Source: Cryptomeria japonica
Lineage: Eukaryota > Streptophyta > Pinopsida > Cupressales > Cupressaceae
DNA: 64,000 bases
Assembly (NCBI RefSeq): GCF_030272615.1
Contig: NC_081407.1
Location: 144,280,897 to 144,344,896, forward strand
Direction: 5' to 3'
Shown piece after piece: positions 32,795 to 45,700 of the stretch; within the stretch, counting starts at the first letter, position 1; every line of letters begins with the position of its first letter. The notes beneath the pieces are model-generated. The model saw only the letters and a list, made by a program, of their open reading frames with translations, did no database searches and had not been told where the DNA came from. The position numbers were made by a program, and so were the translations under genes.

Positions 32795-34040
32795 TTTACT
32801 CAAGCAGTAAAATGTAACTGCAAAGGTCATAATGTAAGCCATTAACTTGAAGTGCAAAGGTTAAAAACCATTAACCAGGATTCATCATTAAAAGCCAGGT
32901 GACTTTCTTGTAAAGTTTATACACAATTTTCGGAAAACTTATGCGTCAAATACAAATTGCGGATTCAGAAAAAAAATTCTGCTAAACTGCTATAAGATAT
33001 CTGGTTTGATCTGAATGTCACAGACTGAAATTTAATCCAGAGATTGCAACTTCAAATAGACGGTACATGGAGCCCATTAGAAGTTTTTTCTGTGACCGTA
33101 GAGAGGGAACAAGGGTTTTGAAAACCTTTGAAGTATGGCTTACAATATAAGCTGTAGAAGATTAAAAAGCTGGACTAGGTATGCAGAAGGGGATACCGAT
33201 TTAGCAATTTCTCATTTTCTCAGATATGCTTGAAACTCTACGTCATGCACAAATTTGACATATATGTAAATCCTCTCTATCTCTTTCTCAGGACCTATTG
33301 TATGCCAATGAAATCCTTTATAAGTTTACAATCTTGAATCTTCCCAAAACAATTCAACCATGACAATTTTCAGAAGTCTTAAATTTATCCCCAAAAACTA
33401 ATTTTACGTTCATAATAAAGCAAAAACTACTTTAACAGTTAGAATTGCCATTATCTAGTTAAAATTCCAGAAGTCATTCCGATAGAACTGGACTGCACAC
33501 AGACCATATATTTCTTCCAGATGGTATTATCATGTTACCTAGTTAGCTGGGTCGGCCAGCAACTAAAAAATAGAGTGTTTTTTTAAACACCCTTAAATTT
33601 AAACAAACTAAAAACTAAAGTAGAATTTTTTTTAAAATGTAAATATAAAATATAAAATAAATTTAAAATTAAATTAAATTCATTTTTGAATTTGGGCGTC
33701 ACTTTTGGGTTTTAATGTAATATCTGTTTTCCGTGAGTGGAAAGGAGACAACTTAATTAATTAAATAGAGTTCTTTTAAATTGATATTTTTTATTTAAGG
33801 ATAACTAGCAATCGTACTTTGGTGTGCAATGGATACTTTGGAAGATCAATTATGAAAAAAATTGGTTTATTTTTGCATACAATTGTGTAGTACATGAGGT
33901 CAATTGATAGGCAAATTAGCAAATGATATTGTATGTGCAACAAAGGTCTAGAACCAAGATCCAAACATGACAAAAACAATACCATTGAATTAAGAAGATG
34001 ACCAAGCTCCATAAGCAACATGATCACGTTATGTCTACAA
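32795..34040 (+). other. No recognised gene; would hold the promoter if the PMM exon is live
   Basis: AT-rich sequence upstream of the minus-strand exon. I could not assign a TATA box or transcription start with confidence. The open frame of the exon extends upstream without a stop for 21 more codons, but the conserved start is 32794. Confidence 0.45.
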
Positions 34041-35416
34041 TAAAAAGAGAGGGAGAGAGAGGGATAGATAGAGAAGGAGGAGAGGGATATGAAGAGTAGA
34101 AAGTGAGAGATAAAGAGAGATGAGAGAGAGGAATAGATAAAGATGGAAGAGATAAATATATAAAGAGAGGGGGATAAAAGGATAAAGATAGAGAGGTAAA
34201 GAAGGAGATATATAGTGATAGAGAAAGATGGAGAGGTAATGAGATAAAAATAGAGGGAGAGATGGGAGAAGTATATAGAGATAAAGATAGAGAAGGGGGG
34301 AGAGGGCAATTATAGAGGGAGAAATATAAATAGGGAGATGTAGAGATATATGGGAAGAGAAAGAGAGAAAGGTGGAGATAAGGAGATAGAGGAGGGAGAA
34401 GAAGGGGGAGAGAGGGAGAAATAGTTCAATACATATAGGTTGAGGGGGAGAGGGGGAGATGTAGATCTAGATGGTGATATAGAGAGATAGAGAGGGATAG
34501 GGAAAGAGATAGAGAAAAGGAGAGAGCTAGAGAAAGATGCATATAGAAAGAGGTATTGAGAGGAGTGAGAGGGAGGGAAAAAGAGAAAAATAGAGAGATA
34601 GAGATAGAGTAGAGAGATGGAGGGAGAGATGGAATAATAGAGAGAGATCTAGAGAGAGGGATTTAGAGATAATGAGATTAGATAGAGAGGGAGAGGAAAT
34701 GTAACACAGATAAGTTACAGAGAGAGGGAGACAGGTAAAGAGATAGAGATAGATATGGGGAGGGAGAGGAATGTGTGTGTATATGAGTGAGAGAGAGATG
34801 GAGAGGGATATAGAGAGAGAGATGGAAGAAAGAGAAATAGAGAGAGCAGAGAGAAGTGGAGAAATATAGAAAGGATTGTTAGAGAAAAAGGGAGAGAGGG
34901 AGAGATAGAGATGGAAAGGAGAGATAGATATAACTTTGGAAAGATAAAGAAGGTGAAAAATAGATAGGAGAGAGGAAGGAGCTCAGGAGAAATATAGATA
35001 GAAAGAAAATGAAAATGAGAGAGGGGGAGATGAAGAGATAGAAAGATAAAGATGCGGTAAGTGATATATAGAGAGTATAGAGAGGGTTAAATAGATAGAG
35101 TAGGAGAGATAGAGAGAGTGGGGAGAGGTAGAGTCGGAGATAGGGAGGGAGAAACATGGTGTGCGTGTGTGTGTGAGTGTGTGTGAGAGAGAGAGAGAGA
35201 GAGATAAAGATAGAGATAGGGCGAGAGAAATAGGGAGCGTGTATGTGTGTATAGATAGAGAGGGGATAATTAGAGAGATGTAGAAAGATGCAGTGATAGG
35301 GGAGAGAAGCGGGATGAGGTAAGGAGATAGAGAGAGGGGAGCGATGGAGAGGAATGTAGAGATAGATATAGATGGAGAGGGAGAGATAAATAGAGAGAGG
35401 AGAAAAAGATAGAGAT
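34041..35416 (+). repeat. 1.4-kb purine-rich GA/GATA low-complexity tract
   Basis: Nearly every base on the plus strand is A, G or an isolated T within units such as 'gagaga', 'gataga' and 'gggaga'. A (TG)n/(GA)n switch lies at 35158-35203. The long minus-strand open frames here (Ser/Leu/Tyr/Phe-rich) are artefacts of composition. The repeats are irregular, not a pure microsatellite. Confidence 0.93.
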
Positions 35417-36750
35417 ATTTATTTGATTAACTCATGTTTCTCATATCATATGACTCCTTAGAAGGAGCAACTATCTTCCTACCATTCTTATGATGGAGGA
35501 GAAATGTATCTAGGTGACAATAGTTTGCATCAAATTATTGGTTGTATGAAGATGAAATTGTATTTTAATCTTGGTGGGTGAGAATTTCTCATGGAGCATG
35601 ATTATTAATCACACTAACACATTGAACAATGACAGCTAAATGAACATTGTAGATAAAGATGGTTAAGATAGCTTCAATTGTCTTGCATGACTAAAAATGC
35701 CTATCAATTGTAGATCTAGAATTCCTTAGATATAACTAATAAATTAAAAATAATCATATAAATTTATTTATAAACATATATCCATTAAACTAATAATGCA
35801 AAAAAATAAAATTAATTGCATGATTGATCCTTCTTTCCTACAAACTATTAGGTTAAATTCAAGGTTAAAATATGATAACATTTGTTCTTCTCAATATGTC
35901 TTTGTTTGTTCTTTAAAATGTAGGTACAATAATATATCGATAATAAATGTTTAAATTTATATTAAAAACCATACACAAAGGCTAAAGTCTTGGAAACCAA
36001 AATCACCTATACTTGCTAAAGACTTTATTTTTATTTGACCATTTCACACCCCTATTTGCGATAAATAGAACATTCTCAAACTATTGAAGTTTTGATTAAT
36101 TATTCTAAAAAAAGCTTTGGAAGGTATAATTTATTAAGCTTTCTCTTTCTCAAATGGTATAATTTAAATCATGTTTGACCAACATTTGAGAGCCACTATT
36201 GTGCTTCAACATGTGTTGAGTATGTATGGTCATGCCACGTGCAAAAAGTATGCTACAAGATATCAAACTCATAGCCCGTGATTATTGCATTTGGGGAAGG
36301 TGATATTATATACTGTATATTGGATGTGTATTGTACCAATTGTTAGACATGATTTACTATGAAACCTCATTTACTTTGTTTGGTGTGCTTCTTGACACGA
36401 CCTTCTCATGTCTTTCATTGATTTTGTGTTCTACATGGTGTATTTGTGGATTGTGGTAGAATTTGTATTCCTATTCGATCATTGAAGACCTTCCAACTAT
36501 TAGGAATAACTCTTTATTAAATATACATGCATGATTTGAATTGATTAGAAATTATTGATATCAAAGAAAATCTTAAGAAAGAAATGCTCATTAAAGTAGA
36601 TCTAACTTGTTCTTTTGAAGAGGTTTCATGGTTGTCCATTTAGTGTGGGAGAAGAATTCATCAATGTTCAAATCATATATTCATTATATAGAATATAGTT
36701 ATGTGTGTTTTTTCTTAATAAAATTAAATTATCTTAGTAATGTTAGGGAT
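35417..36750 (+). other. AT-rich stretch without recognised features
   Basis: No coding motif, RNA gene or clear repeat was found. It ends with GGGAT (36746-36750), the left target duplication of element D. Confidence 0.5.
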
Positions 36751-36804
36751 TGTAATATCAAAAACTACACCTTGTACAATTCATCGCGATAAATGGTGCC
36801 TTCC
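36751..36804 (+). repeat. Element D 5' LTR, first 54 bases
   Basis: It runs TGTAATATCAAAAACTACAC onward and matches the start of the 3' LTR at 61623. It is cut after AAATGGTGCCTTCC by LINE E; the LTR resumes at 44854. Confidence 0.85.
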
Positions 36805-36840
36805 ACCAAATATACTAGCAACAAGATTTTGTAACCAAAG

Positions 36841-38651
36841 ATGGAGCGCGGACAGTTCCAGAATTCAAATTTGGATCGGCGTCGGGATAGCATGAGGCAG
36901 ATGACTCAAAGATTCCTGCAGATGGAGGGGGTTCAGATACTAAGGATCTCGATGATCCCTTGGATTTGGGGGACCCAAGGGGAGGACCAACACCACATGA
37001 AGAGCGGCTAGTAGATGAGAGCAGGAAAGGGCAGGTTCAAACTTCAAAAATAGAAGACGGCAACTCGGAAGGAGTCCAAGGATAGCAAGGGACTAGTGGT
37101 TCAGAGAACACAATGGAAGGAAAAGATCATTCGAAAAAGGCTCTTTCGTCAATGGATCTTAAGGGGGGACCCAATTTGAATGGACAGACACGTAAGTGGA
37201 CCTCTCTATTCGGGGTTAAACCTAAAGGTAAGTCCTCATCGCTTCCTGTTAAAAACACCTCGAATGTGTCTCAGGGCAAGTTTGCTATCGTTGTTCCAGA
37301 TCAAATCATAGACCAAAACATTGCTAGAATGGAAAATACATTGATCGGTAATTTTTTTGGGTCTAGACCTAATATAGAAATAGTTTGTGGATTTGTCAAA
37401 AGAAAGTGGCACTTGAAAGGTCAGGTTGAGGTGGTAGCAATGAACAAAGGTTGTCTATCCTTTTCTTTTTCTTACGATGAGGATAGAAGAAACATTCTAC
37501 GTAGTGGGTCTTGGGCAATAGGCAAATACATCATCTAAATCCAGAAGTGGCACCCTAATGTGGAAAAAGGGAATAATTTTTTGGTCCAAGTCCCGGTGTG
37601 AGTCAAGCTCCCTGGGCTTCCAATGGAATTCTGGGAGGAAGATGTTTTTGCAGGAATAGCCAATACCTTCAGGGAGCTTGTCGCTATTGACCAGATCACA
37701 ACATCCAGAAGAAGGTTGATTTATGCTAGGATTTGTGTTGGAGTTGGACCTAACATGAATATGCCAGAAGAAATAGAGATAGAATCTAAACTAGGGAAGT
37801 GGAAGCAGAATATTATTTTTGAAACTATCCCCTTTGCTTGTTTTCATGGTAAAAAAGTTGGACATTGGGCCAAAAAATGTCCAAGTATCGAGGGTAAACC
37901 CTACCTCCAAACTAAGGTTTGGAAAAAAGTGGATAAGCCTCTAAAAGCCTTGGAATCCAATGACCCAGATCAGGAGAAACAATCTTAGATTGGATGGGTG
38001 GAGGAAGAACTCACCAGTGAAGTGGGGAATGAACTAAAGATTCAGATGTTGGAACCAAGTGATAAGGACTCAGAGCATAAAGAAAGAGACAACATTCAGC
38101 AAGAGGATCTGGAAGAGGATAAGACATAGTTAGTCTTAGATAAAAGTGAGAGTAAAGTAGATCAAAATCCCTCGGATAACAAAGAGGAAGGAGATAATTT
38201 TAACCCTATTACAAAATCTCATGATCCAAATAAAGAATTAGACTGGCTCCAGGAGGCTCAACCTTATAACATCTTGGGCCAAGGGCTATCAGAAATCTCA
38301 TTAGCTACCCCAGCAAAAGTAAAGTTGGCCTTTTCGGAGGAACAAGATCCAAAATGGGGAGATGAGGAAGACATCAAAAAGGCACTGGGGAAGAATGAAA
38401 CAAAGCAGGAGGATGAAGAAGCAGCAGAGGACAAAAGAAAGAATAAGCAAAAAAAAAAAAAGAATAACAATAACCTAATCAATAGTATGCTGACTAGAAA
38501 CACCAGGAGCAGGCTTGGGGATGTGGGAGCACAACACACTTCTCCAGGAAGACATTCAAATGCCAAGAAAAGATCAATGGAAACAAGCAGGAATATAGCA
38601 GATGGTACCCAAAGAACCATATTTGAGGTAGGTATTTCCAAAAACCCATGA
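36841..38651 (+). pseudogene. LINE E ORF1 (DUF4283-like, zinc knuckle)
   Basis: ATG 36841 is 36 bases after the element start. The frame shifts near 36925, then one frame runs to the end with stops at about 37084, 37536, 37599, 37986 and 38128. Middle region residues (DQNIARMENTLIGNFFG, FVKRKWHLKGQVEVVAMNK, DRRNILRSGSWAIGKYII) match the DUF4283 domain of plant LINE gag proteins. The knuckle reads CFHGKKVGHWAKKC (about 37838-37879), with the second Cys changed to Gly. The C-terminal part is charged and Lys-rich. ORF1 would package LINE RNA. It ends four bases into ORF2's start (TGA overlaps ATGA). Confidence 0.85.
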
Positions 38652-41600
38652 AAATCATCTCCTGGAATATTCGAGGACTGAACAGCTCTCACAAATATGA
38701 TTTAGTTAAAAGTATGATTAGAGATAAAAATCCTGATATTTTTTTGATTCAAGAAACTAAGATGGCAAAAGATAAAGTTGAAAGTCTGAATATGCTCAAA
38801 ATGGAGGAGTCAGCGGAGGTAGTTCATAAGGTGCATCGGGAGGAATTGTTACCTTTTGGAACAAAAACAATGTAGAAGGTGAGGTGTTGATTCAGGACAA
38901 CAACCTGGCTTGCATAAGATTTAAGCACCTCAAGAATTGCACTACTTGGGTCCTAACTAATTTATATGTGCCTAACACTAAGACTGGTAGAAGTGAGATG
39001 TGGAGAAATCTTACTTGGTTGAGAAGTAGGTTTGTTGAGGATAGCTAGTTAATCATAGGATATTTCAATACACCCTTGAAGGAAAACGAGAAAAAGGGAG
39101 GGAGTCAAGCTAATCTGGACAGTAGATTAGACTTGATGGATTTCATAAACAATAATGCCATTCATGATCTGGAGCTGCAAGGAGTCAAATACACTTGGAC
39201 TAATAGAAGAAGTGGTGAGAATTTGATTCAAGTTAGACTTGATAGAGCTCTACTTTCCTTAGATTGGTTTAACCTTCATGACTGCTCTTTATCTTCTCAT
39301 ATAAGGATGGGATCAGATCATTACCCTATAACCTTCACGGCTGAAGTAAAGAATAGAAGGAGACATTTCCCTTATAGATTTGAAAAAATGTGGACTAGAC
39401 ACCTGGATCTAGAAAGTAAGATTAAGGACTGGTGGCAGGTCAGTATTGAAGGAAATGCCATGTACAAAGTGGTCAAAAAGTTGAAGATTGTTAAAGATAA
39501 TGTTAAGAAGTGGAATAAGGAATGCTTTGGGAATATCTTCACCTCAAAAGATACAATCCTCTTAGAGCTCAAGGAAATCTAGGATGAGATACAAAACAAT
39601 GGTTATACTAATACGTCTAGAGACACTGAAGATGCTATTCTTATGAGATATCATGATATTATAGCTAAAGAGGAAACCTACTGGAAACAAAGATCAAGAA
39701 GTGTCTGGTTGAAGGAGGGGGATAGGAATACTAAATACTTCCATATGTCCACCTTGAGACATAAGGCCATTAATAGAATTGATCAGATTAAAGTGAATGG
39801 CAAATGTGTAGTAGATGATGATTCCATGAGCAAGGCTGCTATGGATTTTTTCTCCAATTTACTTGCTAAGGAGTAGAATTTGGATATACAAGCCCAAAGG
39901 GACCTCCTGGACAGTATACCTACCATTTTAGGGGATGATCAGAATGCTCACCTGATTGCCATCCCTTCCCATGATGAAATTCAGACCGCTGTAAACTCCT
40001 TTGAGGGTAACAAGGCCCCAAGTCCGGATGGCTTTCCCATGTTCTTCTTCCAAATGTACTGGCATATTATTGGAGATGATGTTACCAGAGCTGTGAAAGT
40101 ATTTTTTGGTGCTAGAAAAATGTTGAAAGAAGTTAATGGTACTTTTATTGCTCTTATACCCAAAAAGATGGGGGCTGACTCAATGGATCTTTTTAGACCT
40201 ATTAGTCTATGCAACTCTCTCTATAAGATTATCTCCAAGGTTTTAACCTCTAGAATTCTTAAGTTGCTCCCCTCCATGATTTCGCCTCAGCAAAGCGGCT
40301 TTGTCCCGGGTAGACAAATTTTGGATTCAATCATCGTTGTCCATGAAAATATCCACTCTTTGTCTTTCTCTAAAAAGAAGGTTTTTCTCTGAAGCTTGAT
40401 CTCTCTAAAGCTTATGATAGAGTGGATTGGGATTTTATGATGGATGTTCTCTCTACTTTTGGCTTTAGCTCCAGAAGTGTTAGCCTTATCAGGCAACTTG
40501 TCTCTTCGGCTTCTTTCTCTGTTTTAATGAATGGATCTCCCTCTCCTTTCTTTAAAGCTTCTAGAGGTCTCAGACAGGGGGACCCTCTATCCCCAGTTAT
40601 CTTTATCATTATGGAAGAATGTCAGGGGAGATGTATTGGAAAGCTAGTTGAGAAAAGGGAGTTTTGTGGTTTGAATCCTTCTTCGACGGATCAAATATGT
40701 TCCCATCGGTAGTTTGTTGATGATTCTATAATAATGGGGAAAGCTACAATGAAGGATTCTAGAAGATTAAAAAAGGCTTTGGATAACTATGGAAATGCCA
40801 CTGGTCAACTTATAAACTAGTCTAAAAGCTTTGTTTATTTTATCAATACCTCGGAGATAAGGAGGATTAAAATTAGAAATATTCTAGGTGGTCAAATTGG
40901 TAGCCTGCCTACTTCTTACTTGGGGATCCCCTTTTGCCATGATCCTCCGGATACCTTTTGGGGAGCCTTGGTGGATAAATTCCACAAAAAGTTGTCTGGC
41001 TAGAAGGGTGCTCTTCTTAGTCAAGCAGGTAAGGTTCAATTGCTGAGATCCACTCTTCAAAGTATTCCTCTATATGGTATTAGTCTATTTAGGATTCCTG
41101 CTAAGTATGTTGAGGCCATTGAAAAGATTCAGAGATCCTTTTTATGGACAAGGGTTGAGGAGAAGAAGAGAATGAACTTGATTGCATGGGAGAAGGTCTG
41201 CAAGCCTATAAAGAAAGGAGGTCTGGGCCTTAGAAGAATAAGAGACATAAATAATTACCTTATGGCCAAGCAGATTTGGAGAGGTTATAGAAATCAAGGA
41301 GAGTGGAAAATGATATGGGATAACAAATATAAAAGTCAATGTCTGAACCTTCAAAGCTTCCTCAAAGCGGAGATTATCCCAATTGGATCCAATATATGGA
41401 AAAATGTATCTAGGACAAGAGACTTAATTGCCAAAGGTGCAAAATGGAAATTGGGAAAAGGGAATCTTATCCAATTCTAGGAAGACCCTTGGCTTCTGGA
41501 GACCCCTTTGAATGAAAATTCTGAGTGGAACAGATTTTAGAATCAATGCAAGGAAAGATTTGGAACCAAGGTGGAGGATTACTGGAAAGATGGACAGTGG

Positions 41601-42839
41601 AAGGACTTATCTCAGGTGGACCAGTCTTTGGGTAGTTTGAATAAAGTCATGAACTCTATGGTGAGGATTGAAGAAGAAGACCATTTAATTTGGAAACTCA
41701 CAGCTAGTGGTACTTTTACAGCTACCTCTTTGTATCATCAATAGTTCTACAACATGGAAATTCCATGCTGGGCTAAAGCATGGGTGAAAGGCCTCACCCC
41801 TAAGATAAACATTTTCTTCTAGATAGCCCTTCAAGATAAAATTCTTACTACTGAGAATATCAGAAAAAGAGGTATTAGCATGCCTAGTTTCTGTATTCTT
41901 TGTAAGCAGAATGAGGAGACTATAAACCATATGCTCTTTCATTGCCCTTTCTCTACTGATGTTTGGGGAAGTTATCTCGATCACTTCAAAGTCAGTTGGG
42001 GCTTCCCCAACTCAATTTAGGAGATTTTCAATTCATGGCATCATCCTTCAAAAAATAAAACCACTACCTTATTATGGAAAATTGCTTTACCTCACATGTG
42101 CTGGGGCATATGGAAAGAGAGAAATAATAGAGTTTTCAAAGAAAAGACTACTAAGGCTAAAATTGTGTTTGAAAAAATAAGAAGAAGTATAGTGGAAAAT
42201 ATGAATATCATAGGTGGTATGGATAATCCTCACGATAAGGATGATCAATTTATCAACAAGAAGTGGAGATTAAAGGTTCAAGAGTGCTTTTAGAGCAACC
42301 CTAGAGAGGGAGTGATATGGATCAGCCTGCCCAGGGGATGGATGAAAATCAATTTTGATGGGGCCTCAAAGGGTGACCTGGGTGTTGTAGGATGTGGCAT
42401 GGTCCTAAGGGATGAATGGGGAATATGCAAAATCATAAAATGTATTCCCATAGGAAATCAGACTAATCATGTTGCCGAAGCTGTGGCGGCTTACCATGGG
42501 ATGATCCTTGCCAAGGAAGCCAAATGCACTAAATTTTGGTGTGAAGGAGACTCCTTAAACATAATCAATTGTTTAAATATGAAATTACCGCCTTCTTGGT
42601 CAATTAGTAATGCTATTAAAGCAACTAGGAAAATCAACGAAGAATTTGAAATGTGTGTTTTTACACATGTGTATAGGGAGGCCAACTCCTGCGCTAACTG
42701 GGCAGCCATCCTGGCTTGCCAATCGAGAGACATCATTACTAGTTATGGTGAAATGGAGATTGCAAGTGAAATAAAATCCTTGATCAACCAGGATCGGAGC
42801 CAGACAAGGCAATGTGGTACTTTTAATCATTATTTCTAA
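38648..42839 (+). pseudogene. LINE E ORF2: endonuclease, reverse transcriptase, RNase H
   Basis: It starts MKIISWNIRGLN with QETKM, the APE-type endonuclease opening. Later endonuclease motifs are TWTNRRSG, RLDRAL and SDHYPI, but the catalytic GDFN is GYFN (39058-39069). RT has APSPDGFP, FRPISLCNSLYKI, LRQGDPLSP and FVDDSIIMG (about 40712). RNase H at 42330-42710 has FDGASKGDLG and CEGDSLNIIN, but the last catalytic Asp (usually CADWAA) is Asn (CANWAA). Frameshifts lie near 38815 and 40385, and there are about a dozen in-frame stops, mostly TAG. The zinc-binding CILCKQNEETINHMLFHC linker is intact (about 41893-41946). Confidence 0.9.
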
Positions 42840-42872
42840 TGACCTTTTCGCCTTTTTCGATGCCGGGTTTTC

Positions 42873-44716
42873 TTGAAGATAATGAGCATTTATATAGGTG
42901 TCTTATCATTATTATTTGGCATGGATTTTGGGCGTTATTATAGAATAACCACAGAAACCAGAGGAGAGGCTATCAAATTGAGAGAAGGAATTGCAAGGAA
43001 GGTGTCAGAAAAATGGGAGGTAACAAGAAAAGATTTGAACCTACTTCTTGCTCTGACTAGAGAAAGAACAAAGAAGTCTGGGATATCCTTCAGCAGGGGG
43101 TCAGAATGTTTTCATGGAACGGCTAAGTGGGAAAGATCCCACAATCACTAGCTATTTCATCAAGAACTGGAAAAATGGCAAAATTCTTATCGAATCCCAG
43201 ATGATGACTGTTGACGAAGAGGTCATCACCGAGGCCACGGGGATGACGACCGAGGGAATAAAATTTTACAGGGACAGAGGCATGTCAGATAAAGCAGCAG
43301 ACAAGTTTCCTATTATGGATGAAGAGAGGAGAAAGATGATTAAAATCGACAACTCCTACCATGCCCCGAAGAGAATTTGTAGGCCATGGAGGTTTGTCTT
43401 ATTAGCTTCTATTGAATACATTACCTTAGATGGTAGGTTTACTAGAGCCTACGGGTATCACTTCATTTTACTCAACCATTTATGTCACGGGGAAAAGGTT
43501 AGCTTTCCCTATTACCTTGCATGCTCAATGGATCATACTATAAAGGACATCCAGAAGGACCCTAAGGGTGATCATGCCCTCCATAGGGGCTCATGGTCCT
43601 GGTTTATAAAATGCTCAAGGGGAAGTGCATTGAAAAGCCTATGAAGGGCAAAAATGCAAAAGATGTGACAACGGAGAGTGAAGCTAGTGGTTTTAACTTT
43701 GAATCGGAGACTGAGGAAGAATCGGAAGAAACTAGCAAAAAAGGGAGGAATAGGGCCAAGAAGAGAAGGATTATTGTGGAATCAGGTATGTCGGATTCTA
43801 AAACCAACTCCTTTGAGAAAAAAATTGTTAAAAAAAAGAAAGGGAAAGCTATTGGAAAACAGGCTCAGAGAAAGAATACTAAAAGGGGTAATAATTCTGA
43901 TATCAACCATATTCTGGTTGATTCTGAGGAAGAGGCTGAAGAAAACAAGAAGGTTGAGAGTCAGTATAAAGAAGGGGAGGGCAACCCGGTTATGGACAAT
44001 ATTGAGGCAATGAATACCACAAGTCTGCATAAGGAGGATAAAGGGGATAAAAGTGGCAGTGGTGACAATGATACTGTTAAGGCCTTCTGTGAGACCATCG
44101 TGACCATGGTGAAGGATATCGATAGTTTGAAAATAGATACGCAGGCTATTGCTAGAGTTACGGTTGGTGATAAGCCCTTCGTTGAACATGTTAAAGAATT
44201 GGTTGTTGTTCTGCATAATGCGGAAGCTATTGAATGTATGGTTGGAAAAATCATAGCTACGGAAAAAAAAAAAAGGTCAATGAGATGGGAGATGGAAAGG
44301 AAATGGAAATCAAAATGAATGATTTCGGCAGCAGAATTGATAGGTTGGAACACAACGTCAAGAAGATTGCTGACCAAAATTTCCAAATCCTCAAATAGTC
44401 GGTGGACAACATGAACATCCTTATCAACAGGTTCGAGAACAATGCCGAGAAGGATGGTGATAAAGAGCAGCTGGACAAGAAGGGTCATGAAAGGAGGACT
44501 AGAGCCAACACAAAGATTAAGGGTGACATCAAAGGTCGTGAGCTGGAGGAACTGAAGACCTCAACGAACAACATGAAACAAATGGTTGTTCACACTGAGG
44601 AAATTATGAATAGTATTTATATTTCAGTTGGTGTCCTAGGTTCTGTCTTTTTGCTATCTACGTGCTTTCCTTTCATTGTATGTTCCGGGTTTTTAATGCT
44701 ATGTTATGTTAGCTGA
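42873..44716 (+). pseudogene. LINE E third coding region, unknown function
   Basis: Four overlapping frames join into about 610 codons with frameshifts near 43105, 43600 and in the A-run at 44262-44274, plus a TAG at 44397. Parts in order: a globular N-terminal domain (KWEVTRKDLNLLLAL; TSYFIKNWKNGKIL; EEVITEATGM; LLNHLCHGEKVSFPYYLACS) and an acidic, Lys-rich middle with nuclear-signal-like KKRRI and KKKKGK. A coiled-coil-like stretch follows (44290-44600), then a C-terminal hydrophobic segment of about 30 residues (44612-44716). The central part faintly recalls the putative plant transposon protein domain found in other plant elements. It lies inside the LINE duplication, so it moved with the LINE. 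Confidence 0.65.
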
Positions 44717-44839
44717 TCCCAGTTGATGGGTTCATTTTGTCTTTTTGAAGTGATCGAGCACTTTTTATAGCTGATTTGTTTTCCTAGTTTGTACAAGGTT
44801 TGGGTACCTTTCAAATACCTGCTTTTACTTAATCAAAAC
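44717..44839 (+). other. LINE E 3' untranslated end
   Basis: A short U-rich 3' end including TTGTACAAGGTTTGGGTACC, a stem-loop-capable segment, and TTTACTTAATCAAAAC at the insertion border. Confidence 0.7.
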
Positions 44840-44853
44840 AAATGGTGCCTTCC

Positions 44854-45700
44854 TCCACGTCATCGGAGGTCATGTATCGCTACTCTTGTATTTTTGTCCA
44901 CCTAGATCACTTCATTAGCTCTAGGCCGAAATCCTACCAACTCTATCGACCTGTCATCCTTGGGAAATTAGCGCGACACGCTAGCGTCCTGCGAATATGA
45001 TAGTCTGCAGGTGGTCATTTGAGTGTTAGACCTGTGCCCGGAAGGAATTGTAACACTTCTACATTCGCCCACCAATGCCGGTTTCTCTTCTAGAGCCTAT
45101 ATGTCTCCCATTCAAAGGCATTTTGAGGATATTTTGGCATTCTTGAACATTTTATTGCAAGTTGGAGCTTTTGGTAATCTTCTTGAGCAATATTCATAGG
45201 TTTTCTAGCATCTTGAGGACCACCATTGTTGCACACTGTTGAACCAACTCATAGTGCCATCTTCACAAGTATTAGAAGATCATAATTGTGGGGAAAATAG
45301 TTACCTTGTGGGAGGCTTCAGTTATGGACCGGGTATGAGCTTCTCTCATCTCTTTTCTCTTATTTCATCTTAGTATTTTATATTTCATGATTAATAGCTT
45401 AGTTTTATTGTTTTTTGCATTCACTTTATAGTCTAGTCTTTTCGTGACTTTTTCATACCGTCTTTGAACCTTGTCTATATAGGATGACAATGCATTGTGT
45501 TGGTGTCCCAGAACTGCGCTCTCATCCTTGGGATAGAGGCTTAGCAGAGTCATCTGAAAGTCTCAGTTTGCACTATGTTAGCTTAATTTGTCATTTTCAT
45601 CCCCTGGCTCACCCTTAGTGCCAATTTAAGTGAGGTGCTAGAGGGCCAATTTGTTCTCTAGGATTCATCATCCTTGAGATAGCAAACTTCATCCATTACA
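44854..45700 (+). repeat. Element D 5' LTR, remainder
   Basis: It aligns along its length with 61678-62545 (for example 'agctctaggccgaaatc', 'tttctagcatcttgaggaccaccattg'). It ends ATCCATTACA at 45700, followed by TTTTGGTGAACTTGAC, a possible primer binding site of uncertain tRNA type. CpG-bearing phrases such as 'gcgcgacacgctagcgtcc' differ from the 3' copy. Confidence 0.85.

Larger units (their letters stand above)
36805..44839 (+). mobile_element. Element E: LINE retrotransposon inserted in D's 5' LTR
   Basis: A 14-bp duplication AAATGGTGCCTTCC (36791-36804 and 44840-44853) brackets the unit. Such long duplications are typical of target-primed reverse transcription. It carries ORF1 (RNA-binding), ORF2 (endonuclease, RT, RNase H) and, unusually, a third coding region before its 3' end. 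The 3' end is TTTACTTAATCAAAAC without a long poly(A). At about 8.0 kb it looks full length. Stops and frameshifts inactivate all three ORFs. Confidence 0.9.

Noticed and set aside
33791-34309. Long minus-strand open frame rich in Ser, Phe, Tyr and Leu
   Set aside because: It lies in the GA-rich tract; the open frame and hydrophobic composition follow from the purine bias, with no motif.
34879-35157. Second hydrophobic minus-strand open frame
   Set aside because: Same GA-tract artefact.
42873-44716. Third LINE ORF as an envelope-like gene
   Set aside because: It has a C-terminal hydrophobic segment, but I see no signal peptide, cleavage site or fusion-like region, and LINEs do not use envelopes.
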